Shown: positions 1 to 13,028 of the stretch, piece by piece
How the letters are laid out: every line of letters starts with the position of its first letter
How positions within the stretch are numbered: position 1 is the first letter of the stretch
Assembly (NCBI GenBank): GCA_013396525.1
Contig: VWYX01000014.1
Span: forward strand, 1 to 64,000
Source: Chaetorhynchus papuensis
Taxonomy: Eukaryota > Chordata > Aves > Passeriformes > Rhipiduridae
DNA: 64,000 nucleotides
Reading direction: 5' to 3'
Notes under the pieces: model-generated
The model's database searches: none
Seen by the model: the letters and a program-made list of their open reading frames with translations, nothing else
What the model was told of the DNA's origin: nothing
Program-made: the position numbers and the translations under genes

Positions 1-1650
1 GAGGAAGAGAGTGACTCTTTGGAGTGTCTGGCAGCAAAACCCTTCACCTCTGCTCTCATTCACACTTCTGCAGCACCACCCAGCACCCAGACAAGGTGCA
101 CGGGATGAACCTGACAGTGTGACATTGCACAAAACGTACAGCGGAAGGGAGGGAGGGAAAAAAGAGAATCACAACACCAAACATCTTCCACCCTCACCAG
201 TGGTGCCTCTTCCCTGCTGCAGAATCACGGCTAGCCGTGAACTAGAACTGATTCTCCATGGACAGTTCTGATTCTCTCACACAGCTCTGCCCAGCTGAAG
301 AAAGCAGTGCACACACAATGGGGACTGCCCTTTCAGGGAGGTGAAGGAAGGTGGATCTATTCCTCAAAATCTGGTTGTGTGGACACAGGCCTGAAATTAA
401 GTTTACTCATCCTGGAAGCAGCCACCAAGGGCTACTCCAGGACATCAAGTTCAAAGTTTTCTAGAGCATCTTCCCATGCTGTACAAGAACCAGGCACAGA
501 CACACCCTGCAAGAGGTTACAGGGAAACATTAAGGTCACTGACCAACTTCTTGGGAAAGAACACCATGTGCAATGTCTTCAATACTGAACACCTAAATCA
601 GCATGATGTTCAGCCTAACTTCACCTCTGACCTAACTGAGTTCTACAAAGGATTGCCAGTTTTTCTAACAGAAGACTATTTGCAAATACCCATCTGACAG
701 GCTCTCCACTTACCAAAGTTTCCTGCAACCAAACTTTATCTTCTTATTGCCATCCATCCAAAATGCAGTCCTGGAATTCTCAGGGTCTGGACAACAGGAA
801 TACCCACTCTTTACACTTCCCCTTGGAAAACTGTTAGCTACCTAGACAAAATCCTTGCAGCACTGAAAGTGTAGCTTCCATGTCTGCTTCAGGATAGGAT
901 TAGCTCAACAGTTCCACTGAAAACCCTCCATGGCACAGACTGGAGCCTCTATTTCGTAACTCTCTCAGCCAAATCCAAGATAACAAGGTAAGTGGTCGAG
1001 CATACTGCATTTTTATTGCTTGCCCAAATCAGTCCCTCCCGTTCTCAAAGCCAGGATCAAGATCTGCTGTCTCACTCCACAGCCACTGGCACCGAGAATG
1101 GTACTTCAAGGCTGGGATGCCAAGCAGCCAAAACAGCCTCACAACACAATGAAAGGAAGGTAGGGAAATTACATTACTGTGTTTGGGGGTGTAGGATGAG
1201 CTAGATACAAGTATCTTAGACCATGTCTAGACTTCCACGTCCAGGTTAAGGCCCCAAGAAGGACATCAATATGATCAATACCTGCTGAGCAAGTTCAGCA
1301 GAAAGACAAGAAGGTCATCTAAACTCATCACAGCGTGAGTAACTGCTGCATTGGCTGAACATTCCCAGCAGAGATCTAGGCCAGCCCAGAGCACTGCCCT
1401 GCCCCCTCAGTAAACCAGGCTGCCCCCTCAGTAAACCAGGCTACCTCCTCTGTCTTAGATGAGGAAGTCCCTCCTGTCCATCATGCCTCTTCCCAGGTAC
1501 CACAGCCCCACATTGACCATCACACCTTCAGGTTAACCTTCGTCCTTTTCCTCCTGACCCACAGCTTCTTCAACAACGGTGCTAACATTGTTTCCCCTTA
1601 GTTAGCCCTTTCCAAAGTTCAGGAGAGCCCAGGTAAGGTATGCACACCCT
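1..1650. other. Upstream flank, no gene recognised
   Basis: No exon of a known gene could be recognised on either strand. The open frames are short and do not resemble any protein I know. In mammals ANKRD22 lies upstream of STAMBPL1 on the opposite strand, but no ankyrin-repeat coding is visible here. The stretch contains a small 21-base tandem duplication at 1399-1440. It could be intergenic DNA or an intron or UTR of an upstream gene. Confidence 0.5.
1399..1440. repeat. Perfect 21-bp tandem duplication
   Basis: A 21-base unit beginning ctgccccctcag and ending taaaccagg occurs twice back to back, at 1399-1419 and 1420-1440, without a mismatch. This looks like a recent replication-slippage duplication. 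Confidence 0.9.
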
Positions 1651-2043
1651 CCAATACTCAAGCAGGTAAGGACTGACTTAACGAAGGCCTGGCTGACACC
1701 GGGACAGTGGGAAATGCGGAGGGGACACACGCCAGGTGCGCACGGACCGTGCTGCACCCCCAGCACCCTCTGCCCTCGCCCGCCGCCACCCACGGCCGGC
1801 ACCTCCCGCCGTCGCTGCCCCTCGCCCCCCGGCAGCCGCGGGGCCGCAGTGGCGGCGGCCGGAGCCCGCAGCGCAGAGCGGGACGCGGCCACGCCGCTCG
1901 CCCGGCGCGGCGCAGGCTCCTCCCTTCGCCCCGCACCGTGACACGGCCCGGCTGCGGCGGCGCAGGGCGCTCGGTCCCCGCAGGCACCTGCCCGCCCGGG
2001 GCCGCTCCCGCGCAGGGCGCCCGGGGCTCCGCGTCCCGGCGGG

Positions 2044-2073
2044 GCGAGGCGAGGCGAGGCGAGGCGAGGCGAG
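2044..2073 (+). repeat. (GCGAG)6 microsatellite in CpG island
   Basis: Six uninterrupted copies of the five-base unit GCGAG lie just upstream of the predicted first-exon donor. On the opposite strand it is a CTCGC run. It probably falls in the promoter or the 5' untranslated exon of STAMBPL1. Confidence 0.9.
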
Positions 2074-2099
2074 ACGGGAGGAGGAGGAACAGAAAGAGA

Positions 2100-2202
2100 A
2101 GCGGGAGGAAGGCCCAGGCCGCCCCGGCGCTGCTGCCTCCCCCCAAGCTGCGCTTTGTCCACGGCAGGCACCGCGCCGCCGCTCGCACGGATGCCAGACC
2201 CG
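2100..2202 (+). other. STAMBPL1: Candidate noncoding first exon of STAMBPL1 (5' edge uncertain)
   Basis: A canonical donor (ACCCG followed by GTAAGC) lies at 2202/2203 inside the CpG island. Mammalian STAMBPL1 begins with a noncoding exon in a CpG island, which fits. The transcription start cannot be located from sequence, so the left edge is arbitrary. Joining to the acceptor at 13028/13029 would give a first intron of about 10.8 kb. Confidence 0.4.
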
Positions 2203-5200
2203 GTAAGCAGCATGGCCCTTCTCGGCACGGGAGCGCGGGGCGCGGAGCCAGCGAGGCGCTGCCTCCCGCCTCCATCCCGCTGCTCTGCGCCAGCGGCCCC
2301 TGCGGGCAGAGCGAGGAGGGGCCGGTACCCCTTCCGGGGCCCGCAGCCGTGGAGCCGGGCTGGTACCGGCTCCATCCGCTCCCCGGCCCGGCCAGCGTCC
2401 CGTGCCCGCCCCGGGTGTCAGGTGCGGCGACCCGCGGAGGCCTCTCGGAAACAGCCCTCCTCCGGGCAGGGCGGAACTGCGGGCGGCAGCGCGGCGGGGA
2501 CGGGAGCGGCTGGCGCTGCGGGGCAGCAGCGGGGGCAGCGCGGGGGCACCGGGGGCACCGGGGGCTCGGGGCTGTGCGGGAGGCGGCGGGCGGCGAGCCC
2601 GGCCGGCTGAACCTGCTGACTCCACTGCGTCTACGCAAAGAGGTGGCGGCAGTGTGGTGGGGAGTCCGGAATGTTACCGTGTGCCAGAGACAAATCAAAC
2701 TGATCACAATACTCTCGTTTTAAATGATTTCCATATGCGTGTGAAAGATTATCATCGGAACAGAAAGTGAAAGAATCTAAAACAGTAGAAATTGTGTTCA
2801 CTCAGCATCTATAACTCTCTGATGAGCTTTATCTGCTCATGTACTTGGGTTTGTACCTGCCTCCTTTTGACCTCTGTAGGATGTCAGGTGTCCTTCTGAA
2901 GTGCACTGAGGAATGCAATTCACTCTTGCATATGCTGCCCTGTTTCAGAAGGGTGCCAAAAAGTCTCTTCTGGGGGAATTCCTCTTGGTCTGGAATTATT
3001 TTTATTTAATATGCACATGGTTCTGAATGCTCTGAGAAGTCATGGGCAGGAAAACCCCCACCTTCTACTGAGAATGTGAAGTTGTGAGATTATGAGATCT
3101 TGGATAGACTGTACTTCCCAGAGAGTTCATTCTCCAGGTGGAGACCAGCTTCGAGAAAGTTCTGTCTTCACAGAAGCAGGGTTTCTCCTCATTGCAGGCT
3201 AAAGTGGATTACTATCCAAAATTGTAGTTAGCATATATTGATGAATTGCCTTAGACAACCAAGTCCTAGAAAATAGGATTTGGACCCAGAACTTCACTAA
3301 ATATCCCCAGGAGAATCGAGTCCAGGTTTGTTGTTGTGGGTGCTGCTCAGGCAGTATACTCTGAAACAGATGAGTTTTCTGATGCATTACAGCTGGTATA
3401 TTGCATGTCTAAGTGCTAAATGTTTGGATAACTAAAACAAAGGCCAGTGTTGACAAGTCTGGCGTTTCATAAATCACAGGATACTGTCAGAATGCAGGAG
3501 GCATTCATCCCAAATTCTGTATAATTCTGTAGGTACAAATTTCATGGTTGGGGGCCTTTATGTGTGGGTGTGTGTCACAGTATTTTAAATGGCTCAAAGT
3601 GCAGGGGGGTATTTTGTAGCATTATGTTAAAAACAGGGGTCGTTTTCTTGATCAGTCCTGCAGTCGTTTTTATTACTTGATACCGCTGTGCAGACACTGT
3701 GAAGGCATTTCTCATGTGGTTTTCTTTACGTGCATGAAACATGCTTGAGGTTAGGCCTGAAGGCTTTTCCTGGAAGTTAACCACCAAGATCAGGAAGAGA
3801 GAGTATAGCTCAAGGTGAGGGGTGTTGTGAAATCTTCAGCTGCTGAGGGAATGGCAAGGTGACTTGTGCATGAAGACACCGAACAAATACTGTATAAAAC
3901 TAAGCATTTGGTCTCTGTTTGCTGGACGTGTATGAACAATGTTTTTTCTGGTTTTATCAGACTCCTGAAATTTTATTTCTGCATCAAAGTTTACACTTCC
4001 AGTTTGTGTTCTGAAAATTATTTGCAGCCATGTAAAGGAAGTTTTTCTATACAATTTTAATAAAATTAGAACATTTAGATTGTCATGCCAAGAAACGTAT
4101 TTTCTTGTCATGCTTTCCATTATAAATAGAAATATCAGTCCATAAAAGAAAATGATCTTGCTTGTGCCGTTCCTGAACAATCCGTGTGCAGTGGCTTAGT
4201 AATGTTGTTGCAAAGAAATTCCTATTATAAAAATCCAGCCTTTTTGATCCTGCCTGGCTGATGATGCCTCTTGGTAATGCTGTGAGTCAGTCAGCTCCTC
4301 AGACACAACCCGCTGCCTACCACTTCCTACTGGCAGCTCTGGATGAGTCACAGCTCAGCACACAACATACGGAATCGCGTTATGGAAGCTGTGGGCTCTC
4401 TACATAATCAATGTAGGAAGTATCTTCCTCTTTTAGCATCTCTGAACCGCCATCAAAAAGCCTTCAGAGGTATCTACTGCACCGTGTTGATACAAAAAGG
4501 GGCTTGTATAGGCTGCAAAGATCAATGGACCCATCCTGAGGGGAAAAGCAAATAATCTGAATGGCTCAAAGGTAGTCTGTGCACAGCTTCACTGGGGTGA
4601 ATAGCCTGTTGGTCTGCAAGGGTACAAAATGTTAACCAGAAATCGTCATGCTCAGCTTTGATATTCTGGATAATTCAGCTGACTGTCAAGCAGCCCTGTG
4701 AGCTGACTGTGTTGCAGCCAGTGCTGCTATAAAACATGTGCTTACCACTGTCAATCTTAGAAACTTACATAAGAGAAATTAAACATTGGAACTATCCAAG
4801 TAGAACAAGTAGTCTAAAGCACACAGAACTCTTCTCATAGAGCCAGACATTCCTGGTTTTTCCTGGTTGTTTTTTTTTCCCATAGCATGCTACATCCTGA
4901 ATCATCTAGAATAGGGTAGAAGGTCAAAGATTTCCTTATGAAATCAATTAATTGTTATGTTTTAATATAAGCACTGTATTACAGAAACATGCCAGATTAA
5001 ATGGTAGTTATTTGTACTGATTGATCATGCTTCATCCTGTAATCTCACTATCCATTTCTTACCTGACCTTTGCTTACCTAACCATTTGTGTACAAAACAG
5101 TCAGAATCTTTTGAACTAATGCCTCAAACTATTTTTTCTAGATTTGAGGCCAAAAGACAAGCTTCATTCTTTATAGGCAATTTAATAGATTTCAGATAAA

Positions 5201-8200
5201 CTGTGAATTTATATGTCCGAAATGTCAAGTAAATTTGATTCTCCTTTATTTTGTCCCCTATATTTTGAGATATAGAAAGTAAGACAGCATAAGAATTTGT
5301 CATCAGATAGAAACAGAAATTGATTGTAGCAACCAGTTACTCACTCAATTAACAAATGTCCGTATTAGATGCCATGGAGTCTGAAAGTGTTCTAAAATTA
5401 GGTAGGATATATTTTGCCAGAAAAAAAAATCATTACATTTATAGGAAGAACCAGAAGATTCTTAACCCCTCTAGCCTAGTGGGACCTTGCCCCTGAGAGA
5501 AATAGGGGTACAGATAGAAAGACCTTGCAAGGAATTATGCTTACTTTGTTTCTTGGAAGTCCGTGAAGTTGCAGGCCTGTCTGCTGATTTTCGCCTCTCA
5601 TTTGTTTCCCTTAGCAACACAGCTTCTTGTCTTCGTGGTGGAAGTTAGTTTTATCAATGATGTTATGGATTGCAAGTATCTCCTTTTTTTTCAGTATTTC
5701 AGTTGAATCACCAAGGAACAAATTTTGTAACAACAGTTCTTTCTTGTATTTTGTCCTCTTCTGTGTTACTGTGCCCTGGTGCAAATCTGTTGGGGGATTG
5801 TTGTGGATTTCCCAAAGGAAGGAAATGGCACTGTTTTTCTACACCATGTCTAGAATATCCTTTTAGTGGGTCACTGGAAAGATGCTGTTCTGTGTTGCAT
5901 AATTATATTTCACTGACTGCCTAAGAAAGATTTTGCTTGTAATCCAAGACATTCTACCATGGGTGATATTTATCCATTATGTTAAAAATGTTTTTTTGCT
6001 GAAACTGAATGGTGTCACTAAAGAAAGGAGGGGGGAGGAGGGATTGTGTTGTGTTTTCACACAAGAAAACAAAAGAGAAAGAACCACAAGAAAGAACTGT
6101 CAGCTCACAAATGAATGTTTGAATGTTCAGTATTTCCAGTCCATTTTTCAGGACATTCTCTTAAGAGTCACTAATATTTTTGTGGACAGAGCATATTAAT
6201 AAATCTGGTAGCAAGCCATTTTCTATGTGTAAAGCTCAAATGCATAGGGTTATGTTATTGTAGCACAACCACACTAGATGTTGGTTTCAAAAGAGCCTGC
6301 ATAAAAAATAATGAGAAAATAGTTGATAGTCATAGGTCTCCTCTGTGCCTTGAAGCGACAGGAGAGAGAAGCCTGTAGTTCTGCATTCACATACTCTGTA
6401 GGGTGTAAAAGTCAGGTTCTTGCACGTGCCATACTGGACATTATTTGCATATTGTAGTGATTTATCAGAGTCTTAGGAGATCCAGTAGCAATCTAATTTT
6501 ATTTGTGTAGCCTCCTGATGCAGAAATGTTTGTGTCTGTGCCAAGAGGAATGCTGTCCCTAGAAAATAGGTAGTCAATGATATGCAAGTAACTATGCTGA
6601 CTAATTGCAGCAGTCCAAATATTTGCAGAACAACTATGACAGTCTTCAGATAATTATTCAAACTTTGTTTTAACTGTGGGAAAACAGACTCTTGTGTCAC
6701 CCACTCTTCTTTTTAGATGAAAATAAAGCTCAATTTTGTGATGTAAGATACAGCACTGAGTGGCTTAAGCGCATCAGCAAGGCTTGGGTTTGGCAGGTCT
6801 GTGCATGGAGGATCTTCCCTGCGTGTGGTTTCTCCCTCTCAGCACCCAAGCGGGTGAAGGTGCTGCTGTCTGTACGCCACTGACACGGTTTGCAGAGAGG
6901 CCACTGGGACATGGGAGGCACTGGTCCTTCACCAGTGACAAAAAGGAAATGTTCTTGACCCACTTCTAGGGGAGATGATTGTATAGCTCAGCAGCTGCTT
7001 CTGGGAGTTAGGGGAGCTTGGGAGGAGGTCTTGGCACTGCTGTTTAAATGGAGTCATGGAGCCAAGGACCCGTGTCAAACCATGAACTGCTATTAAGACG
7101 AGCTTTTCTAGAGCTGAGCTTAGTAGCCCCCACTGTAAAGAGCAACTTCTCCATTGAAAGGCACAGGGTTTTCAGAAACTCGCAGTGCTTCCTTTCATCG
7201 AAAGGCCATTCTGTTGGGTTTTGTTGATCGGGTATTTCCTCTGCACAAGACAATTATCTTGCCATGACATTCAGTGCTTCATTGTTTTTCTTTCCAGAAG
7301 ACACTCCTCACTATACCAGCTGAATCACTTGCTGTGATGATGAGTGCTTCTTACAAAAAGCATGTTGACAGATGAACATGCTGTTTCTTTTTGGAGAGAA
7401 CCAACAGAAGGCAGTTTGCTATTTAGGCTGGTACTTTGCATATTTATATCTCAAACCCAAGTGTGTGTGTATAAATGGTTATGTGCTGTGCCAATACATG
7501 GCCTGGCATTTCAAAAAGAGCTGAATGAGATAGGCGCCTGCATTTCTGACCTGTTTTTCACCAAAGTCACTTGAATATCCACTTCCAACTACAGAATTTT
7601 AAGTATCTGCTGCATGGGTGACTTATTGGCATGAAATGGTCCTTTACCTTCATCTGGCAATCGCTGGTGTGCCCTATTTAAAGTTTGCTGAGACAACTTA
7701 TTTCCATTATGGGTAATTGAAAGGTGTTACTTGCACTTGCTAATTTGGCTATTTTAATGAGGACTGACCTCCTTATGGTTTGAGATGCATCTTTATTTTA
7801 GGATCCTGTAATCATCACACTTCCTAGTATAGTAACATGAAGTATGACTGTGTTAACTTCTCATGGCAATATTAAGTAAGCTTTTGCTTGCGATGGCACA
7901 GTTGCAGAACAGTTCTCTCAAGAGTAATTTGCAAAAAGTAGAACTATGCCACATTTCTAGCTTCTATATTTGCAAATATTTCTATATACTGTAAGAATTC
8001 TGATCCCAATGGACTGAAGTGAATGATTTTGGTGGGAAACTCATCCAGGCTTTACATTCCACAAAAATATCAAACAAAAGGATGAGTGTTTCTGAAATAA
8101 TCCACTATTAAAACTATGCAGAGACATTGCATAATGCATAAATCATTGCATAAATTATTCTTAACCTAACCTTTGAATGAAGAAAGTGCTTTGGAAAATT

Positions 8201-8509
8201 TTGCCAGTGATCTCTTTAATGGAGCTTTTTTTAGTAAGACCAATAGTCAAAATATTGATAAATGTTGCTCGCAGTGGTGAAGTCAGTGTTATGATTCATT
8301 CCCTTGGAATTTAAAAATGTGTAACAAAGAGGAAACTAATGTTTCAAAGTAACTAATGTTGCAAAGAGGAAACTATATATTTAACTAATATTTAATGAAG
8401 TTACTCAGGTACTTGTTTAAAAATCTAAAAAGCTCATTCAACATTTTAAAACCTCTTCTGAAGAACTGAAGGGGGAAAAGCAGCCTCCAGGTGATGATAA
8501 GGAGTTGAA

Positions 8510-8990
8510 ATTCAATCCCCGCGCTCTGCAGTCAGTTTCTGGGAGGTCCTGGCACCCTGAGCTCCTCTTTGTGTCTGTGTCCTCTCGGGAGAGCTGGAGC
8601 AGCACAGCTCCCCCTGGGGTGCCACAGTCCCTGTGCGCATCCTTGGGCAGGGCACGGTCCCCCTTGGCTTCCCTGGCTTGCCTGGGATGGTCACCTCCCA
8701 GAGTCAGGCTGTGGCAGGGAAGGAGGTGCCATCCCGGGCAGACCCTGCAGAGTGTGTCCCAGCAAGGCATGGAGACACCTCCTGGTGCCCAGGCTGCGCT
8801 GGAGGCATTGCAAACGCCGGCCGTGGGGCTCCATCTGCTCGTGCTGCACCGGAGCCGCCGCAGCCTCGCTGTGCAGCCGTGCAGAGGTGTCACCTCTCAC
8901 TGTCACACCACACCTCTGAAGTGTGGAAAGGCAGCAGGGCCGTGCCTGGCAGGCTCCTGAGCACGGGAGCTGCCTCGTTTGTCCACATCC
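8510..8990. other. GC-rich block of unknown nature inside intron 1
   Basis: About 480 bases are markedly richer in G+C than the surrounding intron. Frames are open on both strands (for example plus 8505-8960 and minus 8438-8893), but no translation resembles a protein I know. Simultaneous openness of several frames points to base composition rather than coding. It could be an old GC-rich repeat, a regulatory island or a decayed retrocopy. Confidence 0.4.
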
Positions 8991-10141
8991 AGCCAGCCTG
9001 GCAAGGGTTTGAAATGCCAGCATGCAGCAAACTGTGAGGGCGTTGGAGAATTTTTGGTGAATTGTGATATTACAGCTCTCAGAAGGGTTTGTTTGTGCAT
9101 GCATTCCCCAGATCTTCTCACACCACCTCTGCCTTATGAGCCTGATCCTGAGGTACTTGATCTGCTTATTCTGTCTTCATGTACTACTCTTAGCATACAC
9201 TTTCACTTAAAATTACTCCCTCTGCTTTTCATTTCCCTGGTGCTTGTTAGCCTGAACAGAAAGAATGCCTTTCAGTGCCATTTAAAATGCTGATTTTCTC
9301 AGTTCACTCTGTTTCCTGTGGCTGAAGGGCTTTGATTTAATAAATCTGTATTTTTCAAGGATCAATATATAGCATAATAAGATGGAACATATAGGAAAAC
9401 AAATGGTTTTTGAGGAGGAAATGGGATTTGGTAAGAAGTGCTATTCCCAATGAAATCAAGAAAAGTTTCTTGACCATCAAGTAGATGTTAGATTATTATA
9501 TTCTGGTAATGACTCTCAGAAAACTCATAACTAGAAAAAAAACTTGATTTGAGTGCTAAATATCCTGGCATTTCTTCTCAAACAAACATTACCTAAGCCC
9601 ATCTAAGTTAACTGGAATGCCTGAAATAGTAACTTAGAAAAATGCATTTTTACTCTTAGAATTTAGAGCACTTTAGAGTCTAATAGACTAAGACAGCTCC
9701 AAGCTAGTATTGGTATTTACCACCTGTGGTTGAGGTTGGAGTGTAGTTCACTGTATTAGCGTAACTATTTTGTATATTTGAGTATAATTAGTTTCAGCTA
9801 TACAGAGAGATTTGGTATTTGAATTTATCTTTACTCTTGTAAAGTGAAATATAAGTTTATTTCCAGAAAACAGAGTCCCTTGTCAGAACTGGGCAATTTT
9901 TGTAGGCACCATACAAGCTCTTAGGGTGCCTTTTCAAAGCCAGCTCATATCAATCTAGGACAGCACTGCCCCAAAAAGGGACAAATCAGTCTGCTTTGCT
10001 GGCTTCATGGTTCTGCCTGCTCCTTTGATTTTGTTTTTGAGAAGGAAGTATTTAATTTTAAAAGTCCATTTAATTTTAATTTGGATGAGCTACAACTTGC
10101 CTTGAAGGCAGTGGAGCCAACAAAGTGAGAGTACAAAGAAG

Positions 10142-10182
<41 letters not shown>
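10142..10182 (+). repeat. Telomere-variant array (TGAGGG)6
   Basis: Six exact TGAGGG units (10147-10182), preceded by a partial GAGGG unit, form a G-rich run. TGAGGG is a one-base variant of the vertebrate telomere unit TTAGGG and occurs among proximal telomere variants. The run has several GGG tracts and could form a G-quadruplex on the plus strand. Confidence 0.85.
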
Positions 10183-13028
10183 GAGCCCCTCGGCGGTGTG
10201 GTGCCCTTCGAGCAGCTGAAGGTGACTGTGGAGCTGTGCCATGAGGAACATTATGCACAGAGGCATTCCAGGCCACCAGACCTGCCTCTGGTGGTGTTTT
10301 TAGTAAAGCTTAACTCTCTGCATTTTAATCATTCATAATTCTGCCAGTGTGTCCACCTGTTAAGCATAACATATTGGAGTGCAGCCGTAAGTCAGCCCAT
10401 AAGTCAGCTCTTTACAGGATTTCTTTTTTTCTTAAGTTACACTGCCACCTGTAACAGCAAATATATTTGAATCTTACGTGACATTTTTGTAAAAGGGGTA
10501 CAAATTCATCTTAGTATTTCTTCTTTATTTACAGTTTCTCGTTTTTAGTGTGTTCCTGAAGCTAAATTTAAAAAGTCAGTTTCTTCTTTTATTTGCAGGC
10601 ATTCTCCTGCTTAGCTCTTGCACTGTAACACGTCTTGTGTTCTCTGTAGAGCTTCTTCATCCCTTCCAGGCTCTGACACAATTTTGAGGAAGTGTGAGTT
10701 TCTGCTATTACCAGATGTCTTCTCTTTAAAATACCAGGTATCACACTTTTAAAAATTATTATTATTACTAATGCTTCTTTGGGTTATAAGTTCAATGAAT
10801 TAACTTATGTTTATAACTTTAATATTCTTAGAGACAGTAAAATTGGGAAATATTTGCAAGTAAAGGGTTCCATGACATCTTCCTGTGCCACTTCCAAAGA
10901 GGTTTTGACTGGAGAATACCATAGGCTTCTTTAACAAAGATCTCTTTGGGAGTACTGGCCCCCCAAAAAACCAAACCAAACCACTAATTAGTGGCTCTTG
11001 GTTTGCCACTTGCTGCACAAACTTTTTTGCACTTGCTTACCAGCTGGATTGAAAGGTCTCTAAGGAGTGGTGACAGCTGAAAGAAGCATTTGATCCATAT
11101 TCCCTGTCTTCAGTCAGAAGCATCTCAAGAGCATTATCCTAAATGTCCATTTCCTCTCTAGGCTTTGCAGAAGGTCTGTTAAGGGAGTAAGCCTTGGGAA
11201 GCAGAATGAGAAGCTGCTATAGAAAAGCTTCCTTGCCAGAAGCTGCTAAATGAAATAAGGAATTGAAGAGAAATACTCTTCTGCACCTTTACTTTTGAAC
11301 ATTTTTTTTTATATACATTGAGTGAGTAGAACATTTAGCAGTTTGTTATGCTTGGATGAATACATTAGACCAAATCCATTCTTCCATTCAAGTATTTTAG
11401 ATGTCCCAGATGCTTCTAGAGGAAATAAAATAAAAAATTCACAAGCAATGGATAAGTGAATGGATAAATATTTGTAAAATATATGCTTTTTAGCTCCTTT
11501 TTTGTTTGGTTGGTTTGGTTTTTGGTTTTTTGTTCCTGAGTTCCACAAAGCACATGAATGCAGAATCTCTCACTGAAGATTTTATTTCTGCTTAGAATCT
11601 GGGCTGCATGGGCAGAAGTCTGACACAAGCTCTGCACTGGCCAAGCTTTTAGCTCCCTCCTTTCACAGCCTTCCTTCCACACCTACAGTGCTTCAGCTGA
11701 AGAAGGGTTTCAGGTGGAGTTAGCCCTCAAGCAGAATGTTTCTTGGAATAGGCTAAAGCAAAAATATTTCCTTATTGTGGTCCCATGGGGCCTTTCTACA
11801 GTTTGTGAATAGGCAATGAATAGGCTCTCCTGCCAAGCTGATCATTAATACCAGAGCTCCAAGTACATAAAATTCAATTGTTTAGAGAACTGTTTTTATT
11901 AGCACTACAACCACAACTAAGGTTGCTTTCTCAGATGTATAAGCCATGCTCATTTTTTTGGTTACAAATTGTGCAAGCAGTTTGAATACCTTAATTTGCA
12001 AAAAGCAGGTCTTGAAATTGAATTGCATTAATGGTTAAAATTAAGAACTGATCAAATAGACAATGTTGCTTTTTGGAAGAAAAATGAGGAAGACGCAAAC
12101 ACAAAAATCAATACTTGAGAAATACAGCCAGCTAAAAACACACCAGGGTTGTTTTCTTTAATCCAGAGTCCTCTGGTCTCTAGAGAGAGGTGTGTGGAGA
12201 AAATACCTTTGCTGACCCCACTCTATGCTTTTATAAAAGCATAAGCATATTTATTGCCACATTAAAGTGCCTTTGACATGCAGGATGAAATCTGTTTAAA
12301 TTGAGTGCACTGAAGTGAAAAAAACACATTAGAAACTTAATTTTCACATTTCCTGTGTAATTTAAGTATTTCATTCCTCTCTCAGAGTTGGGTTTTCTGG
12401 TTTTGGTTTAACTTCTCTTTGGGTTTTTTTTTTTGATGACCACGACATCTACATTTTTCTCTTTACTTGTTCAAAACTGTGCAAGGAGGAATTTTTATCA
12501 GTTGACTCATCAGAGTTCATTGTATTTTGAGTGTTGAAGTCAGCAAGCTCCGCAGGTGAAACACATGATGTTTGAAGTATTTTTTCTGCTTTATATTACT
12601 CATACAAGTTTGGGTGTAAAGTTTTATTTTTAATTATAGGCTTAGCAGGAAATAAAGATACCAGATTCATACTGTTTATAAATATGTTTGTCAAAACATA
12701 TGCTCAAGGAAGCACAGATTCTGCAATTAGTCCTCAAACTTCTGAGTTTTTCACTTAATGCTTGAAAGTTAGGAGTTTCTTGAGTTGCCGTAAAAATTGT
12801 AAAAATAATTTATTGTGCTCAAATCCATTGAAATAACATTAGTACAGGGCAGCACAACTGCACTGTAAGCCCTTATGCATTCCCAATTTAAATTCTAGAT
12901 GCCTGGTATATTTTAAATTATTATTAAATATGTAAGTACTGTGCCACCAAAGAAATGTGTGGGTGCTGGCATGCAAAGTTACAAGACATTTGAATGTATT
13001 TCTACTCTGAATGGCTTATTTTTTCCAG

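Larger units (their letters stand above)
1690..2650. promoter_or_regulatory. STAMBPL1: CpG island, probable STAMBPL1 promoter
   Basis: About 950 bases are extremely rich in G+C and CpG, unlike the AT-rich flanks. No TATA box is evident. Long open frames appear in several frames on both strands at once, as expected from base composition, so none is credible as a protein by itself. The island sits about 11 kb upstream of the first STAMBPL1 coding exon, and a good donor (cgGTAAGC) lies at 2203 on the plus strand. CpG-island promoters are often bidirectional, so a minus-strand transcript toward position 1 is possible. Confidence 0.75.
2203..13028 (+). other. STAMBPL1: Probable STAMBPL1 intron 1
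   Basis: This is AT-rich DNA without any recognisable exon. It holds a GC-rich block at about 8510-8990, a TGAGGG telomere-variant array at 10142-10182 and a short coding-like frame directly after it. I saw no other structured element. Confidence 0.55.

Noticed and set aside
1658..2723. Open frames of 250-350 codons on both strands in the 1.7-2.7 kb CpG island
   Set aside because: Several frames on both strands are open at the same place and the translations are Arg/Pro/Gly/Ala-rich. This is what GC-rich DNA without stops gives.
8438..9104. Overlapping open frames at 8.4-9.1 kb
   Set aside because: No frame resembles a known protein and both strands are open. Recorded only as a GC-rich block.
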